DNA of 64,000 bases, taken from Spirodela intermedia. Lineage: Eukaryota; Streptophyta; Magnoliopsida; Alismatales; Araceae. Position numbers and translations under genes: made by a program. Positions 41,419-54,500 of this stretch are shown here, piece after piece; within the stretch, counting starts at the first letter, position 1, and the number at the start of each line of letters is the position of its first letter. The notes under the pieces were generated by a model that made no database searches, had not been told where the DNA came from, and saw only the letters and a program-made list of their open reading frames with translations. The stretch spans positions 2,106,501-2,170,500 of the forward strand of contig LR746281.1 in assembly GCA_902729315.2 (NCBI GenBank), read 5' to 3'.

Positions 41419-44194
41419 CTATCCTTCTGACGAGGTGGGTTTAATCGATTCCAAAAACTGGACCACCTCCGCCATGTTCGGTCTCCTCGATGGGTTTTCC
41501 GAAGTGCAGATCAAGCCTAGCTTGAGGACCTGTGTCAGTTCATTCTCCGCGAAGCCATCGAGAGTTCTGTCGAAGCACTCCGAGGCTCTGCCCTTCTCCA
41601 ACATAGCCCTCACGTAGTCGCACAGCACGGTCACCTCTGATTCCTCCGACCTGTCCACTGGCCGCCTCCCCGTCGCAATCTCCAAGCAGACCACCCCGAA
41701 GCTGTAGACGTCGCACTTATCGCTGAATCTGAAGCTTTGTGAGGCCAACTCAGGAGCCACATACCCCACCGCCCTGTGGAACTTCGTCGTGCCACTGCTG
41801 CCAAGCATGGGGAAAAGCTTCCCCAGGCCGTAGTCGGACAGCTTGGCCTCGTAGTTCTCGTCTAGCAATATGTTCGTGGATTTGACATTGAGATGCAGTA
41901 CCTGGGGTTTACAGTCATGGTGAAGGTAGACAAGAGCCCTCGCTGTCCCGAGGGCGATCCTGTACCTCCTCGGCCAGGACAGGTCGCCTCTTCTTCCACC
42001 GTTGCTGCTGCTGCTGGAGTATCCAGAAGAGTGGAGGTGCTGATGGAGGTTGTCATTGGGGACGAACTCGGAGAGAATCAGTTGCATTGTCGGCGACCAG
42101 TAGTAACCCTGGAACGCCACGAGATTGGGATGACGAAGGCTACCAAGTCGGCCGACCTCCTGTTCGAACTCCTCCTGGTTCCTGATCCTCCCCAGTGTTT
42201 CGAGCTTCTTCACGGCGATGGTGACGCCCCCTTCAAAAGTCGCCTTGAAGACAGTCCCGATCGTCCCTCCTCCAATCAGACAGCCCTTATCGAGCAAGGC
42301 CTTGGTGCCTGCTTCCCAGTCCTCGTACTTTGACGGCAGGCTCTTGCTGAACAGAACTAGCTTCCCGATGATGACATTGGTACCCGAAGAAGGGGGTGCC
42401 GTGCTCTCAGAAACCAGTACCTCCTCCGGCCTCGACACTTTCCTCCTCCGAGTCCGGATGTTGACAAATGTGATTGCGCAGACGCCGACAAAAATTATAG
42501 CGGCGGCGATGATGGATATAATGGCGGAAATAGTTAGCCGCTTGGTCCTTCGAGACACGGTTGCAGTGCTCTTCGAGCAGGATGTGTCCAGAGGGGGACC
42601 GCAGAGGCCGGGATTGTTGGAGAAGGCCAGGGGGCCAAACTGCTGGATGGCCTGATTGGAAGGAATGGCGCCGGAAAGGGCATTGAAGGAGAGATTGAAA
42701 TGGGTGAGTTGGGTCAAGTTACCGAGGGATTCTGGGATGAGCCCGGCCAGCGAATTCTCCGACAGGTCGAGATACTCAAGCCTGGTGAGGTTGCCTAGGC
42801 TCGCCGGAATATTCCCGCTGAGCTGATTCCGATGTAGGTCGAGGAACTGAAGGTAGGTCATGTTGAAAAGATTCTGAGGTATCTCCCCCTGTAGCCCGTT
42901 CCCTGAGACATCCCTGCAAGGAGTGTTCGAAAAGTAGTCAGTCCCCGTCACATTGCCCCCCACCGCGGGAAAACCTCACTGATTTGTACGAGACTCACAG
43001 ATGGAGGAGGAATCTACAGCTGGTAATGGAAGAGGGGATCTCGCCGGAGAGTTGTAGGCCGTGGAGGTCCAGGAAAATGAGAAGCTCCATCCTCCCGAGA
43101 GACTCCGGGATCGTCCCGCTGATTTCATTGTTTCCCAACCTGAGGACGGAGAGAGGCTTCACATCCCCCAACTCTGACGGAATGCTCCCGCCCAGCCTGT
43201 TCGACTCCAAGTTCAGGAACCTAAGCCCCCGGCAGTTGGCTATCCCTGGGTCGATCGCCCCACGTACATCATTGCCGGAGAGGTCAAGGAAAGCCAGGTT
43301 CTCCCCACAAACCTCTATTTCGGGAAAATCGCCCTCGAAATGGTTGAATGAGGCATTGAGGTAGCTCAGATTTCTCAGTTCGAGGAGTTCGAACGGGAGC
43401 GGTCCTTTAAACGAGTTACTCCCGAGGTCCAAGAACTCCAAGCTACGGCACGAAGAGGCCTTGTAGGGGAAATCCCCTGACAAGGAATTACTCCTCAGGG
43501 AGACGAAGGCCATCTCCGGTGGCTGGCAGATCTTCTCAGGAAAGTCTCCAGAGAGGCCATTGAACGAGAAGTCGATGCCGGCGAGTTTCGCGCAGTTGCC
43601 GATGGAGACCGGGACGGGACCTGAGAGGTTGTTCCGGGACAAGGAGACGAACCGCGTCCGCAAGCAGCTCTTGAACAGCGACGCGGGGATCTCGCCGGAG
43701 AAGGAGTTGCGCGAGAGATCCAGCAGCCTGAGGGACGGTATGTCCCCGAGGAATCCAGGAATGTCCCCGGACAGAGCATTTCGGCTGAGATTAAGCTTCC
43801 GGAGAGTGAGGATCCCGCCGTACTCCCGCGGAATCCCGCCGGAGAATCGGTTCCCAAAGAGGGAAATGATCTGCAGATTTCGGAGCCCGGCGAGGGCCGG
43901 GGAGAGACCACCGGCGAGGTCCGTGCCGTGGAGGTGGATCTTCTCCACCTCACCGGCGGCGCTGCATGTCACTCCGGCGAAGTCACGGCAGGGATCAGCC
44001 CCGGGCGCCGCCGCCCATGACTGGAGGCTTCCCCCGGGGTCCTCGCTCACGGAAGCCTTGAACTGCAGCAGGATCTCCTTCTCTCCCCCCGCCGCCGCCG
44101 CCGAAGGCCGAGATCCGCGCTCGACAAACAGCGTCACGAAGCACAGGAAGAGGACAGATCGCCGGGGGAGACGTCCCCGGCCGCTTCTCGTCAT
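41419..44194 (-). CDS. LRR receptor-like kinase, subfamily VII type (At1g12460-like), probable pseudokinase
   Basis: Two exons on the minus strand, 44194-42999 and 42913-41419, join in phase to give 896 residues (about 880 in relatives). The start at 44194 gives a signal peptide (VLFLCFVTLFVERG). An earlier in-frame ATG at 44323 would bury it. Residues about 38-75 form the LRRNT with FKASVSEDPGGSLQSW and the CRDFAGVTC pair. About 16 plant-type LRRs follow (SGxIPxxLGxLxxLxxLDLSxN), then a PGLCGPPLDTSC cap, a transmembrane helix (ISAIISIIAAAIIFVGVCAI region) and the kinase fold with GGGTIGTVFKA and VKK. The catalytic HRD is HLN (Asn741) and DFG is DYG (Asp759), as I recall for Arabidopsis At1g12460, so catalysis is doubtful and signalling may be scaffold-like. 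Ligand unknown. It is convergent with SLAC1. Confidence 0.93.
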
Positions 44195-45004
44195 CAGCTC
44201 ATCCTCCTGCAGGACTCTCCGGCGAGCATCAGCTGGTTGAGGGAGCCAGCCTCTCGTCAACGTACGCTGTAGTAGTGGGTAAGCGCATTGTAGATATTCG
44301 TGGTCCCCCCCACGACTCTCCACACGTGTCGCTCTCTGGGAGGCCGCCAGTGGGCCCGACCGTACGGTCAGGGCACTAATGAAGTGGCTTCACGCCGCGG
44401 TTTAATGCTCCAGCTACTCACTTCCAGAAACTTCCCTTCAGTAAGACGTGAAAACCTTTAATAAAAGTCCTCGAAATGCCTTCACTTTTATTTTTTATCC
44501 CTATTTAATTTCAAATGACAACGCCCCTCCCCCCCGAGACAGCCTGGCGGGAGAGTACCGCGGGGCGGACCACCCGCGGTGCCCGCCACGTGAGGTCAAC
44601 GGTCCGCGGTCACGTTAAGGTACCGCCGTCGCCTCCATTTTTTTTTTCGCTGGCACGTGAGGCCCACCGCCGCCGCCCCACCTTCGTCTTCCTCCGCGAC
44701 CCACGGGGGGCGGGCGTGTCATTCCCTTGGCCTCTCTGCCGAAGAGAGTCTCAGAAGAGACAACTAGATAAAATCTGGAAGAGAACGGAGGAGGTGGACG
44801 GAGAATCACCTGGCCTGGAAGTCGCCGCCCCCGTGATCCAAGCCTTCCTTCCGTCTGCCTCCCCGATTTCGATCATTAGAAAACAAAATCGCAAATGCTG
44901 TATATATATATGTATATACGCTCGCCTTGAATCCCCCTCAAAGGGCCGCCGGCCACACTCCGGGCAATATATGTACAGAAGCCATGGCCGCCGCCGATGC
45001 CGTC
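44195..45004 (-). promoter_or_regulatory. RLK promoter with two G-boxes, and VTT-gene 3' region
   Basis: The spacer upstream of the minus-strand RLK. CACGTG occurs at 44587-44592 and 44654-44659, roughly 390-465 bases before the RLK ATG. A TTGAC-type W-box core (ggtcaac on the plus strand) lies at 44594-44600. Such elements bind bZIP/bHLH and WRKY factors respectively; whether they act here is inference. The right end (about 44700-45004) is probably the 3' untranslated region of the next minus-strand gene. Confidence 0.35.
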
Positions 45005-47585
45005 CTACAGGAGCTCTTCCTCGGCCTGGAGTCGCTGGAGGGTCTTCTTGGCGTAGACGGTGATGGCGATGGTGGCGGCGACCGCGGCGCAGAAGCCCAG
45101 TACGTCCCATATGATCTGCTCGACCGAGAGGAACCCCTTCCCGTGAGAGGCGTCGGCCACATTCCGAAGCAGAATCCCGCTGCAGAAGCAAATTTAGCTC
45201 GGTGGGATTCTGAGCGCCGGCCATTGGAGGAGAAGAGAGTTCTGACCTGTATATTGTGACGAAGGTCTCCGGGATGGTTCCTGCCAGCGACCCGAAGATG
45301 TACGGGCAGTACTTCACGTTTGTTGCGACCGCAGCATAGTTGAAGATTAAGTATGGGAAAGGAGAGATGCGGAGCAAAGTGACGGCTCGAAATTGATGGA
45401 ACCAGTTTCCTTCACCAGCTAGCCTTATGATAGCCGCCTTCTTGGGCCATTTCTCAAGCCAGCGCTGTTCACAGGGGCAGCAGAAGATCTCCCGTGAGAA
45501 TCTATCTAACAGAGAGATTGGGGAGAGAGAGAGCAAGAGACCATGGGGGGGCATACATGTATTCTATGGCGACAGAGGGAGCCGATGAAGAATGGCAGTG
45601 ACATGCCCAAGCTTGCAGCGGCCATGATGAGAAGGAAGCCATAGCCATAACCAAAGGTCATCCCGGCGACCCACATGCATGGTGAGGTTGGCAGCAAAAA
45701 AATAGGAAATATTGCGATAGAAGCAAAGAGTAACAATGCAAGAATTGGTTTCCTAAACGTCGTCCTCTCCCAGTCCAGAATAGGAACCACCAACTGCGAG
45801 AGCCAAGAAAGGATAACATGTGAGCTCAAACGTAACTTAGACCACGAGGAAGAAGCGACAAGGTGATGCCATCTCACAACAGCAAATGAAATCCCACTCA
45901 TTTCCTGATACGAAGTATGAGAAAGAATGAGCAACGTGTAAATAGTTTACATGCAGACGTACTTTCTCAATTGAAAAGGATTTGAATGAGTCTCCACGGA
46001 TCCCATGCATGAGGCAAACAGGTGGATATCCACCCACCCATTTTTTGTGACTGAAAATAATTGGATATGAAATAGAAATAACAAAGGCAATATTCCCATA
46101 TTCCAAACATTGATTAGATACCGACTTTCTGAATCACTATAATGTTATAATTTCTAGAGGAAGAATAATCTTCCCAGTGAGAAATTACAACGAAATCCAC
46201 ACTATCACTATTTATCTACTGACATACGCAGATGTACAAATCATGATGCCATCATAAAATGACTTCAAATAATAACACCGGAATGCAAGCAGGAGGTTCC
46301 AAAGGCACAACTATTTAAGCTTTAAGAAGAAAGAAAGAAAGAGTAAAATGACATTGCAGACATCCACATGCATGAAACAAGTAGCGTTAAATCAGTTTAA
46401 ACTATCATTTGATAATCCAATTGGATGATGTCAGAGACTACCGCACCATCGAGCATTGTGCATTATGCATATGGTAGAATATTTGGCCAGGCAAGGGACT
46501 CTAGAAAAAGAAATCTATTTATCATGTATATAATCAGACAGGCAGCCAAAAATGACAACATCAGGCTTTCGTACAAAGAAAACGCTTCAAGGTCCTAAAG
46601 AAATTTTAGAAATAAATCTCCATAGTGAGCGTTCTGCACCGAAGATAATGCAAATCAACAAACGATTCATTAACCTCTTGATTTCTACTGCAGCTTCAAA
46701 GCGTACCACTCGACCCTGACCTCGTGACAGGTAAATACGTGGACTGTTACATTGACAGAAAAGTTCACAATGTGTATTCCCCATGAATTTCGATAAAGAG
46801 TATCCTAAATTCCATTGATCTGCTGGATGTTGGGAAGGTGTAACGCATCTTATGAGCAGATCTCTTTCATCCCATTAAATCCAAAATCCTAATTATTACA
46901 ACATATACATTTTTTTTACAAGGAATGTGGAGATATTATCATCAAGTCGAGTACTGATGCTTCAAAACTTCAATACAACTTTTTTTACACCTTATACCCG
47001 CCCAACGCCAAACCATTGGATCCGCAATCATCTTCATATAAAGTCCTAGATATAGATCGACTCATGAAACTTTCTGACAAGTCACCAATAATGAAAAATT
47101 CTCACAAATTTCTCCTTTTAGCTGGATTATTTGTTGGGTGTAATGGATGCCTGACAAAAGCTTCATTGGATAAAACCAGGAATACAAATTCACACATTAG
47201 TTCAGATTATAGCAATCAAGAATGATGCTCGTTTCAATCTTCTAGGTAAATATTTAAGTAGATACTTAGATATTGAAAATAGAATCACGAATTGACAAAT
47301 AGATTTTTGCAAAGAGTACAGAATTACCTTGTGAATTAAAAGAGGGCCGCCCCAGAAAGCTAATACGGCACCTACAACCAACAAGCTGACGCAGGAGAAG
47401 ACCACCTTAACCCACCACCAGAATGAAGCCCAACACCTCTTTGGGCCCCGGCCCTGAAAACCCTCGATAACACCCGATTCCGGGTACTCCTCCCCCAACC
47501 AGACATAATCGCCGTTCCCGTCTCCGATCCTCAGCTTCACCTCCGGAGATGCAATTTCATCAGGCAGCTGCTCCTCGTATGTCAT
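45005..47585 (-). CDS. TVP38/TMEM64 (VTT/DedA, SNARE-associated) membrane protein
   Basis: Four exons on the minus strand: 47585-47328, 45793-45557, 45464-45247 and 45179-45005. The phases agree and give 295 residues. A first transmembrane helix follows [22 protein letters not shown]. The VTT domain (about 105-235) carries [30 protein letters not shown], the [27 protein letters not shown] core with the family's conserved Gly, Arg and Pro residues, and [18 protein letters not shown] last helix ([17 protein letters not shown]) precedes a charged tail. DedA/VTT proteins of plants, yeast Tvp38 and mammalian TMEM41B/VMP1/TMEM64 act as Golgi or ER membrane proteins, and some scramble lipids. It resembles Arabidopsis At1g12450 as I remember it, which is also next to the RLK there. 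It is divergent from the FHA gene. Confidence 0.88.
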
Positions 47586-48590
47586 CGTGGAAACACGGGC
47601 AATAACGAGGAAATCCCCAAATCTCCACCCAAATCAATAGTTCAACCGGAAAACCCTCACCAAAGCAGAAAACCGCATGACAATGCGGATTCCCCGCTTC
47701 TCCGGGGTGAGGGTGGTCCGTCGGATGAACCAGAACAACAAAAACCCTAGATCACATACATCTCGAGACTAATCCACTTCCAAATATGCGGAGGCTTCAA
47801 GCTCACCCAGCGCCGCCCCCTAGCTTCTGCACGCCGGTTCCGATAATCCTAAAGCCGGATTTCCTGGAGAGAAGGGGGCACAATCCGGGGACAGGAAGAT
47901 TACTTCTCTAGACCATCTCCGATCACGTTCCCCAGAGAGCTTTGAGTAATCAAGGAGGAGCGCCGGGGGACGGATTTAGGCGGCGGCGATGACGGAAAAA
48001 GATCAACAAATGTCAAAGGGACCATTCATCGTTAACAGACTTGTAGCGGTGCTTCGACGCTTTTCGAGTCCACGCACACTTTCGCCCTGCTACCTGGCCG
48101 GGAACTTGTCGGGTACGGATTTTGGACCCGATATGAACGAGACCGACCTGCCGAACCTTTTGCCGTCGGAAACATGACCCGGACCGAGCCGGTGGGCGAT
48201 TCGGCTCTGATGTCGAGGGCGGTGAGGTTAACCGCCCGGCTGACCCTTGTCCGGTTCGGCTAGTAATATGAATAAGCAAAAAAAAAAAATCTCTATTATA
48301 TAATAATGCTTAAATATTATATAATATAGAAAATATCTAATAATTTTGGAACGCGTGTATTAATATAAGTAATTAAGTAAATCTATATATTAATATAGTA
48401 ATTTTTGAATGTGAATAACTATTTACAAATAATTATTCAGAAATATAAGTTTCGAATGATGAGCTCTGATCGAAGGTGGCCACCCGGCGGGAAGAGCGGC
48501 TGAGGGAGGAGGAGCCGTGTCCCTGTCTCTCCCACGTCTTCTTCTTCTTCTTCTTCTTCTCCATTATACTTCGATCTCTCGGGTGGGGCC
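47586..48590. promoter_or_regulatory. Divergent promoter region between the VTT and FHA genes
   Basis: About 1 kb separates two start codons pointing away from each other. The left third is GC-rich and likely the VTT leader. A strongly AT-rich core lies at 48260-48440, and a (TTC)n tract at 48538-48560 is in the FHA leader. A bidirectional promoter is possible but not demonstrated. No further gene was seen. Confidence 0.4.
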
Positions 48591-51500
48591 ATGGCTGCGG
48601 ATCCACCGGAGGAGCCCGCGAAGGTGGAGGAGAGGCCGCCGACGACTCCATCCAGCGCTGCGCTGCTGGATTGCCACAGTAGCGAGGAGATCAAGGCCGT
48701 CGCCCGGAAGTACGCGGATCACCCGCTGCAGAACTCCGACCCCGGTGTGTGGGCTGTCCTCACAGCCATCTCCAAGAATGCGCGGCAGCGACCCCAGGTG
48801 CGCGTCAGTGGAACCCTACCGGTTATGTCTCCTCCTCCGTTGTGGCGTCAGAGATTCTGCGCCGTACTCCGTGCATGACTTGGGATCTCTCAACGAAATA
48901 TGGTCACTGTGGGAGTGGGCCTGAGGGATATCAGATGGAATGTTTCTACATTATTATTGTAGAGGAAAAAAATAGTGCACTCTCAGTTAATCTGGAGGAA
49001 CTAAATGCAGCAAGATATGTGGTCGGTAGAATGTATTAACTTAATTACTAGAACTATGACTGGCTTGGTTACTTTTTATTTTTCAATTTGTGCGCTTATC
49101 CATTTAACGTGACAAAGGAGAGTATTCTCATTGGATCAGGGAATGAACATTATACTCACTGGGGACCAGCATTGCATCGGTAGACTAGTGGACGATCACA
49201 GTTTCCGTATAAGTGATATCGCCATTAGCGGAAGCCATTGCAGAATTTTTAGAGGAAACGTGACAGTTAACGAAGACGAGGTGGTCGACTCTCCTGTTCC
49301 AGCTTTCTTGAAAGATACAAGGTGCGGCATGGAATGAGGTTTTTTGAGTCTCTTTGCCCAATTCAATTCAATGTAGAACTCAGGCTACCTTTTTCTTTTC
49401 TGTTTTGTTGTCGCCTCTGCAGCACCAATGGAACATTTCTGAACTGGAGCAAGCTTAGGAAATCATCTCCGGAAGTTAGACTTCAACATGGCGATATTAT
49501 ATCTTTTCTGGGTCCCCCTCACGAGGGTAAAAAATGTTTGTATTTTGTCTGAAGTTGTTAAATAGTTTCCTAGAACGTTTAGTCGTTATGGCGCATGCAG
49601 AGAACAAATGTGCTACATTGTCCACCAAAGTCCGCCCAGAAAAATGTTGCTCTGAATTTCCTAGGGATTGTGTATCCATTTCTATAACTCTGCCTTCGGT
49701 TTCATCTTTTATTTTTATCTCTGCTTTACACGCTATGCTTCTCCTCTATTTCATCACTAACTTTTTGTGAACTTGTTTACTTGCAACTGTCAAAAAGGGG
49801 ACGGCAGGGTTTATAGGAAAATGGAGGAAATGCCAACAGTTATGCAGCATTGTGGGTCAATAATCAGAAAAGCAATCCTCAGGGAACTGCTTCTAGGCCC
49901 TGGGGTAATTAACACAACGAAGCTGCTGCATTTCAAAATAAATATAATTTTAAATGCCTCTTCGGAGTTATATTTTCAAGCTTTTTATATAAATTATTAT
50001 CATTTCAAATTTTAGTTTGGGAGCGAAAATGGCTGTAGTATTTATGGCGACTTAGCTTCGAACCTGACAAAAGTATGACAAAAGCCCTTGCGAAATAAAA
50101 TAAGTATAGAAAATGTCAATGGTCTTGTAACACTGTAAACAAATAGTGGAATCGAAATTCAAAGAATTGCTTCTAGACATTGGGGATAACTTGGTAACGT
50201 GGCTGGTGATAGTTTTTGTTTCCTTTTTGCCATCATGATTGCAATTTTTTTTCATATTCTTCATAATATCTGCCTGAATGTGACACAAGTTTATTTTTAC
50301 TCTGAATTATTTTCTTCTTCTTTTTTACAGAGAAAGCTTTTGCCTTTGTGTTTCGAGAAGTATCTTACTCCCTTTTTTCAAATGGAGCAGTTGTGAAAAG
50401 GAAAACAGGTAACATCTTTGGTCAACATCATTTGTATTCGTATCTTTTTATCCTCAATTACTTTTGTTCATGAATTTTTAGTAAAATCCATATCTCAAAG
50501 GATCTTCCACATCAGTTTTTGTTGTTTGATTACTTGTACTATGACGAGTAGGCCTATCGCATTTGGAACTTCTCTACTTGTTTGTTGGTAGCTGGACCGT
50601 GTATTTTTTAAAAGAACGCAGTTCTTCTGTGGTGGCTGTACTCTCCATTTATTGCTTTGTTCGAGGTATAATTCAAAGAATCGACTAAAAGAGCTTCACC
50701 TAAATTGGCTTTTCCTTCACTAACTTTAATGTTGGGAATACTTCCTCAAAGTTCGGCATATCATGATGCTTATGTGATAATTTTTTTGTTAGAAATGCAA
50801 TTTACTCCTGAAGGCAAGAGGGTGAAAGGTATTGGCATTGGGGCACCTGAGGGTCCCATTTCGCTTGATGATGTCCGCAGTCTGCAGCGGTCCAATACGG
50901 TATTGTCTGCAAATTTATTTGAAACTGGAAGTTATCATAAGAGGTGTTATGAGACATTTATGGGTGTTATGTCTATCTACATCGTGGATATTTGTCATGG
51001 ACACAGGCCCTAAGAAAACAACTGGAATCTCATGTTCTCACCATAGAGAATATGCATGCTGAAGCCCGGACCTCCATCAGTCATCACGAAAACGTATGCT
51101 CTTCTGTATTGTCCTGCTACCTTTTGGGAAGTTTTGTTTCTAACTATCTTGTATTGTAGCAGACGAACATGTATGACCAGATGCAATGTCTAGAGTCTCA
51201 CTCAGCGCCTGTTGATTTCCTTTCTCTTTTAATCACCTGTATTGTGTCTGTATTTTTGAACCGCCGCAATATGTTGTGTTATCCTACATTTTTCTTGGCT
51301 TTGTGACTCTCGCAACTGACCGGTGTAAGAAACTGTCATATGCATATCTAGGAGAATTTACATGTTCTGGGCCATCTTTTTGGATACCATGCTCAGTTAT
51401 TTGTTTACATAATTTATTTTCAGGATTATTTACTTGGCAGTTTGAGAGGAAAATAGAACATCTGAGTAGACAACATGATTCAATTAGTGAATGGGACAGA

Positions 51501-54500
51501 AGCTATTTCTGTTCTCCGTTCGTTTTGGCTTGAGATTGCTTGTTTTTAGCTGAGGCTTGAAATATAATCCAAGATTGATTGTACATTTCTCTCATTCCAT
51601 AAAGAAAACGAAATTGAATTTTTGTTATTCTCTAGATCCTGACAAGTGTTCTAATGATTTGACTAGGCATTCAGACGCAAAAAAACAGACGAAATCCTTT
51701 TCTAGTTTAGGGCTGCGTATGGTTCTGAACTATTTTAACCAAGAGAGTAATTACTATTACATGCATTTTCCAGAGTTACACGTAGGACAAGATATTTATT
51801 GATCATTGTACAGAGGATTCTTCTGAGCTTTATTTTAAGAAAAGAAGAAAGACATTGCATGTTGGAAAGATTAAAATGACCCTGTTAAGTAAATGTGCTC
51901 CATGATTTTTCGTCATTTGAACATGTGAGAAGCTATTTCGATTCTCTCTCTCTCTCTCTCTCTAAAATTTTATTTCATTATCATCATGATTTTCTTATGA
52001 ATCACATATTTTTCCGAAGCAACGACCGGTCTTTACTTTCATTTTTTGAAAGTGGATAGTACCACTGGCTTTATGGATTGAAAAAGGCAATGTTTTCACG
52101 CTTTTTTCCTGTTGATCATGTGTTCAGTGCACCTACTGAACCTGGCAATGCATTATCATTAATCATAACCTATCTGGTGAGACAGATTTTGACATACCTG
52201 AATAACATTTTTCGTAGGAAATAAAAGAGCTCAGAGAATCTCTCTCAAATTCATACCTCGATCAAATTAATGAGTTGCGGCAGATGCTGGGGGTCAAGCA
52301 AAAGGAACTCGATGATGTTAATACAATTTCAGCTGAACATCAACAATCCTTAAAGGATCTAAATGAAAGGCTCGCTGCATCCGTGCAATCTTGTGCTGAG
52401 GCTGATGACATAATAAAGAGGTAAGGGTGTGACATGGAGGGTGGCTGTCAATCATCAGAAAAAAAGAATGTTCAACACATTTTCTGCCTGAGAGCCTCTT
52501 TTTGTTCCAACATCTGTTTTCTTAAATTATTTTTTCAATGGCCTCTGATGGTAAAAAAAAACTTTTTCCCCTTCAGTCATAAGGGAACTATATTAGAGCG
52601 TGAGGCCCAGTTAGATGAAGAAAGAAATCAGAGAAGGGCAGAAAGAGAAAAGGCTGCGGCAGATCTAAAATCCGCATTGCAGAGGGTTCAGTTGGAAGCT
52701 CAAGAGGAAATTAAACGACAAACTGATGTATATTTACAGCAGCACAGGGAGCAGCAGGAATTTATTGTTAAGCTCCAGGTTAAGGAAGTGTACATGCTTT
52801 CGCATAAATTTTATAATAAATTCAAAAAAAAAAGTTCCCCGCGAGTAACTATTGTGTATTGCACAGGATTTTGAGAAAGAAAGTCGATTCCTTGTTGAAA
52901 CCTTGCGATCCAAACTGGTAACATTTTTGCGACTTCCTTAGAAGAGGGCAGCTTTAACTACATCTCTGAACTGGCATATCTTATTTATTGATTCCTCGTT
53001 CTGTTTTCTGTGGATCAGGAAGAGACACGGGATAACCTTGTAACATCTGAGAAGAAGGCTAGGCAGTTGGAAGCCCTGCTCCAAGAGGAGCAAACACTGC
53101 GTGAAAGCCACAGAAAAGTATGCCCCACTGATTAGCATATGATTGACTCCCAGAAAAACATCTGAAATGTGTTTTTCCGTTTGCTCTTATGTTTGAGTTA
53201 ACCTCATTTTGATTTTTTTCTTTTCTCTTTGTTCATACAGAGATCTGAAACCTTGGAATTGGAGGTAAGAAGACTGAAGGGGGAGCTTGAAAGTGAAAAG
53301 GTAGAAAAATGTTTCTGTTTTACCTGGATCTAAAGCGTTTATGCTTCGAGGCGTGTTAGTCCTTCTGATCGAACTAAGTTTAATTTTATCAGTTGAAAAT
53401 TCTTGTAAAAATCATTCTATACGGAGAATATCAATGACGCAATATATTTTCTGATTCAGCATTCAATAGAGTGTCTTTCTGATGAAAATCTGTAATCAAA
53501 CTATCGATCCATGATATTGGCACATCCATGAGCGACCATAGGGCTTTTCTTCATGTATTCGGCTTCTTATGCACGTCATCTCATTTAACCATATCTATCA
53601 TAAATCTTACCATAAAAATCAACTAATCATGAATGAAATAAAGCCCACATTAGTTTAAATGGTAGGAATATACGCCACAGACAAAGCGTTGCGGTGTTAA
53701 ATGTTTGTAAATTGAGACAAACGTCCTCCAAATTTTTAGATATATATGATGGGAATAACATGAGCTTATTGAACCACTGTCACCAACTAGACTCTTGCAT
53801 AGACAAGAGCTTGAACTGTGGACTGTGATGGTGGGGTTTCAGTGATTCTTCCCCATCTAATCCTTCTACCTTTATCAGCTTGTCTCGATAGGCCACCTGG
53901 GCAGAAAAATGTAGGAAGTCTCTTGAAGCCTTATCTCCTTTTGGTGGCACATTAATCATTGGGGAACCAGGCTTCTATGGTAATGATAATAATAATAAAA
54001 ATAATAATATCCTTTCGTTTGATTACAAGCCGCTTTTTCATTGATGTGGGCTCTTCATGGGACGTTTCTTCTTGCCGTTGAGAGGTAAAATTTTAACTTT
54101 CAGCTACTGTAAAAGTTTCAATCTATGTATTCCCCTTAGATTGTTCTTGGGCATCCTCACCCTGATATGCATTTCTTTAGCAGCTACTGTAAAAGCTGCT
54201 TAGATTGTAGGCCACTCGATCCTAATAAATCCGATTTAACCTGCTTTGAGCCCAGGATATTGATTCTGATATGCATTTCTTTAGCAGGTCGCCCGGGAGG
54301 AGGCGTGGGCGAAGGTTTCTGCTCTTGAGCTCGAAATCGCCGCCGTCATTCGGGAGCTTTCCACTGAGAAACAGAGATTCCAGGGGGCCAGGGAGAGGCT
54401 GATCCTCAGGTGAGCTCCAAGGATTCTCAGGGGATTGCATCGATCAGACGCAGAGAACTGGCTAAACAGGCGGGGCTTTGGTGCGCAGGGAGACCCAGCT

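Noticed and set aside
44195-44323. An upstream start for the LRR kinase
   Set aside because: It would place 43 polar residues before the signal peptide, preventing normal secretion. The start at 44194 gives a standard signal peptide.
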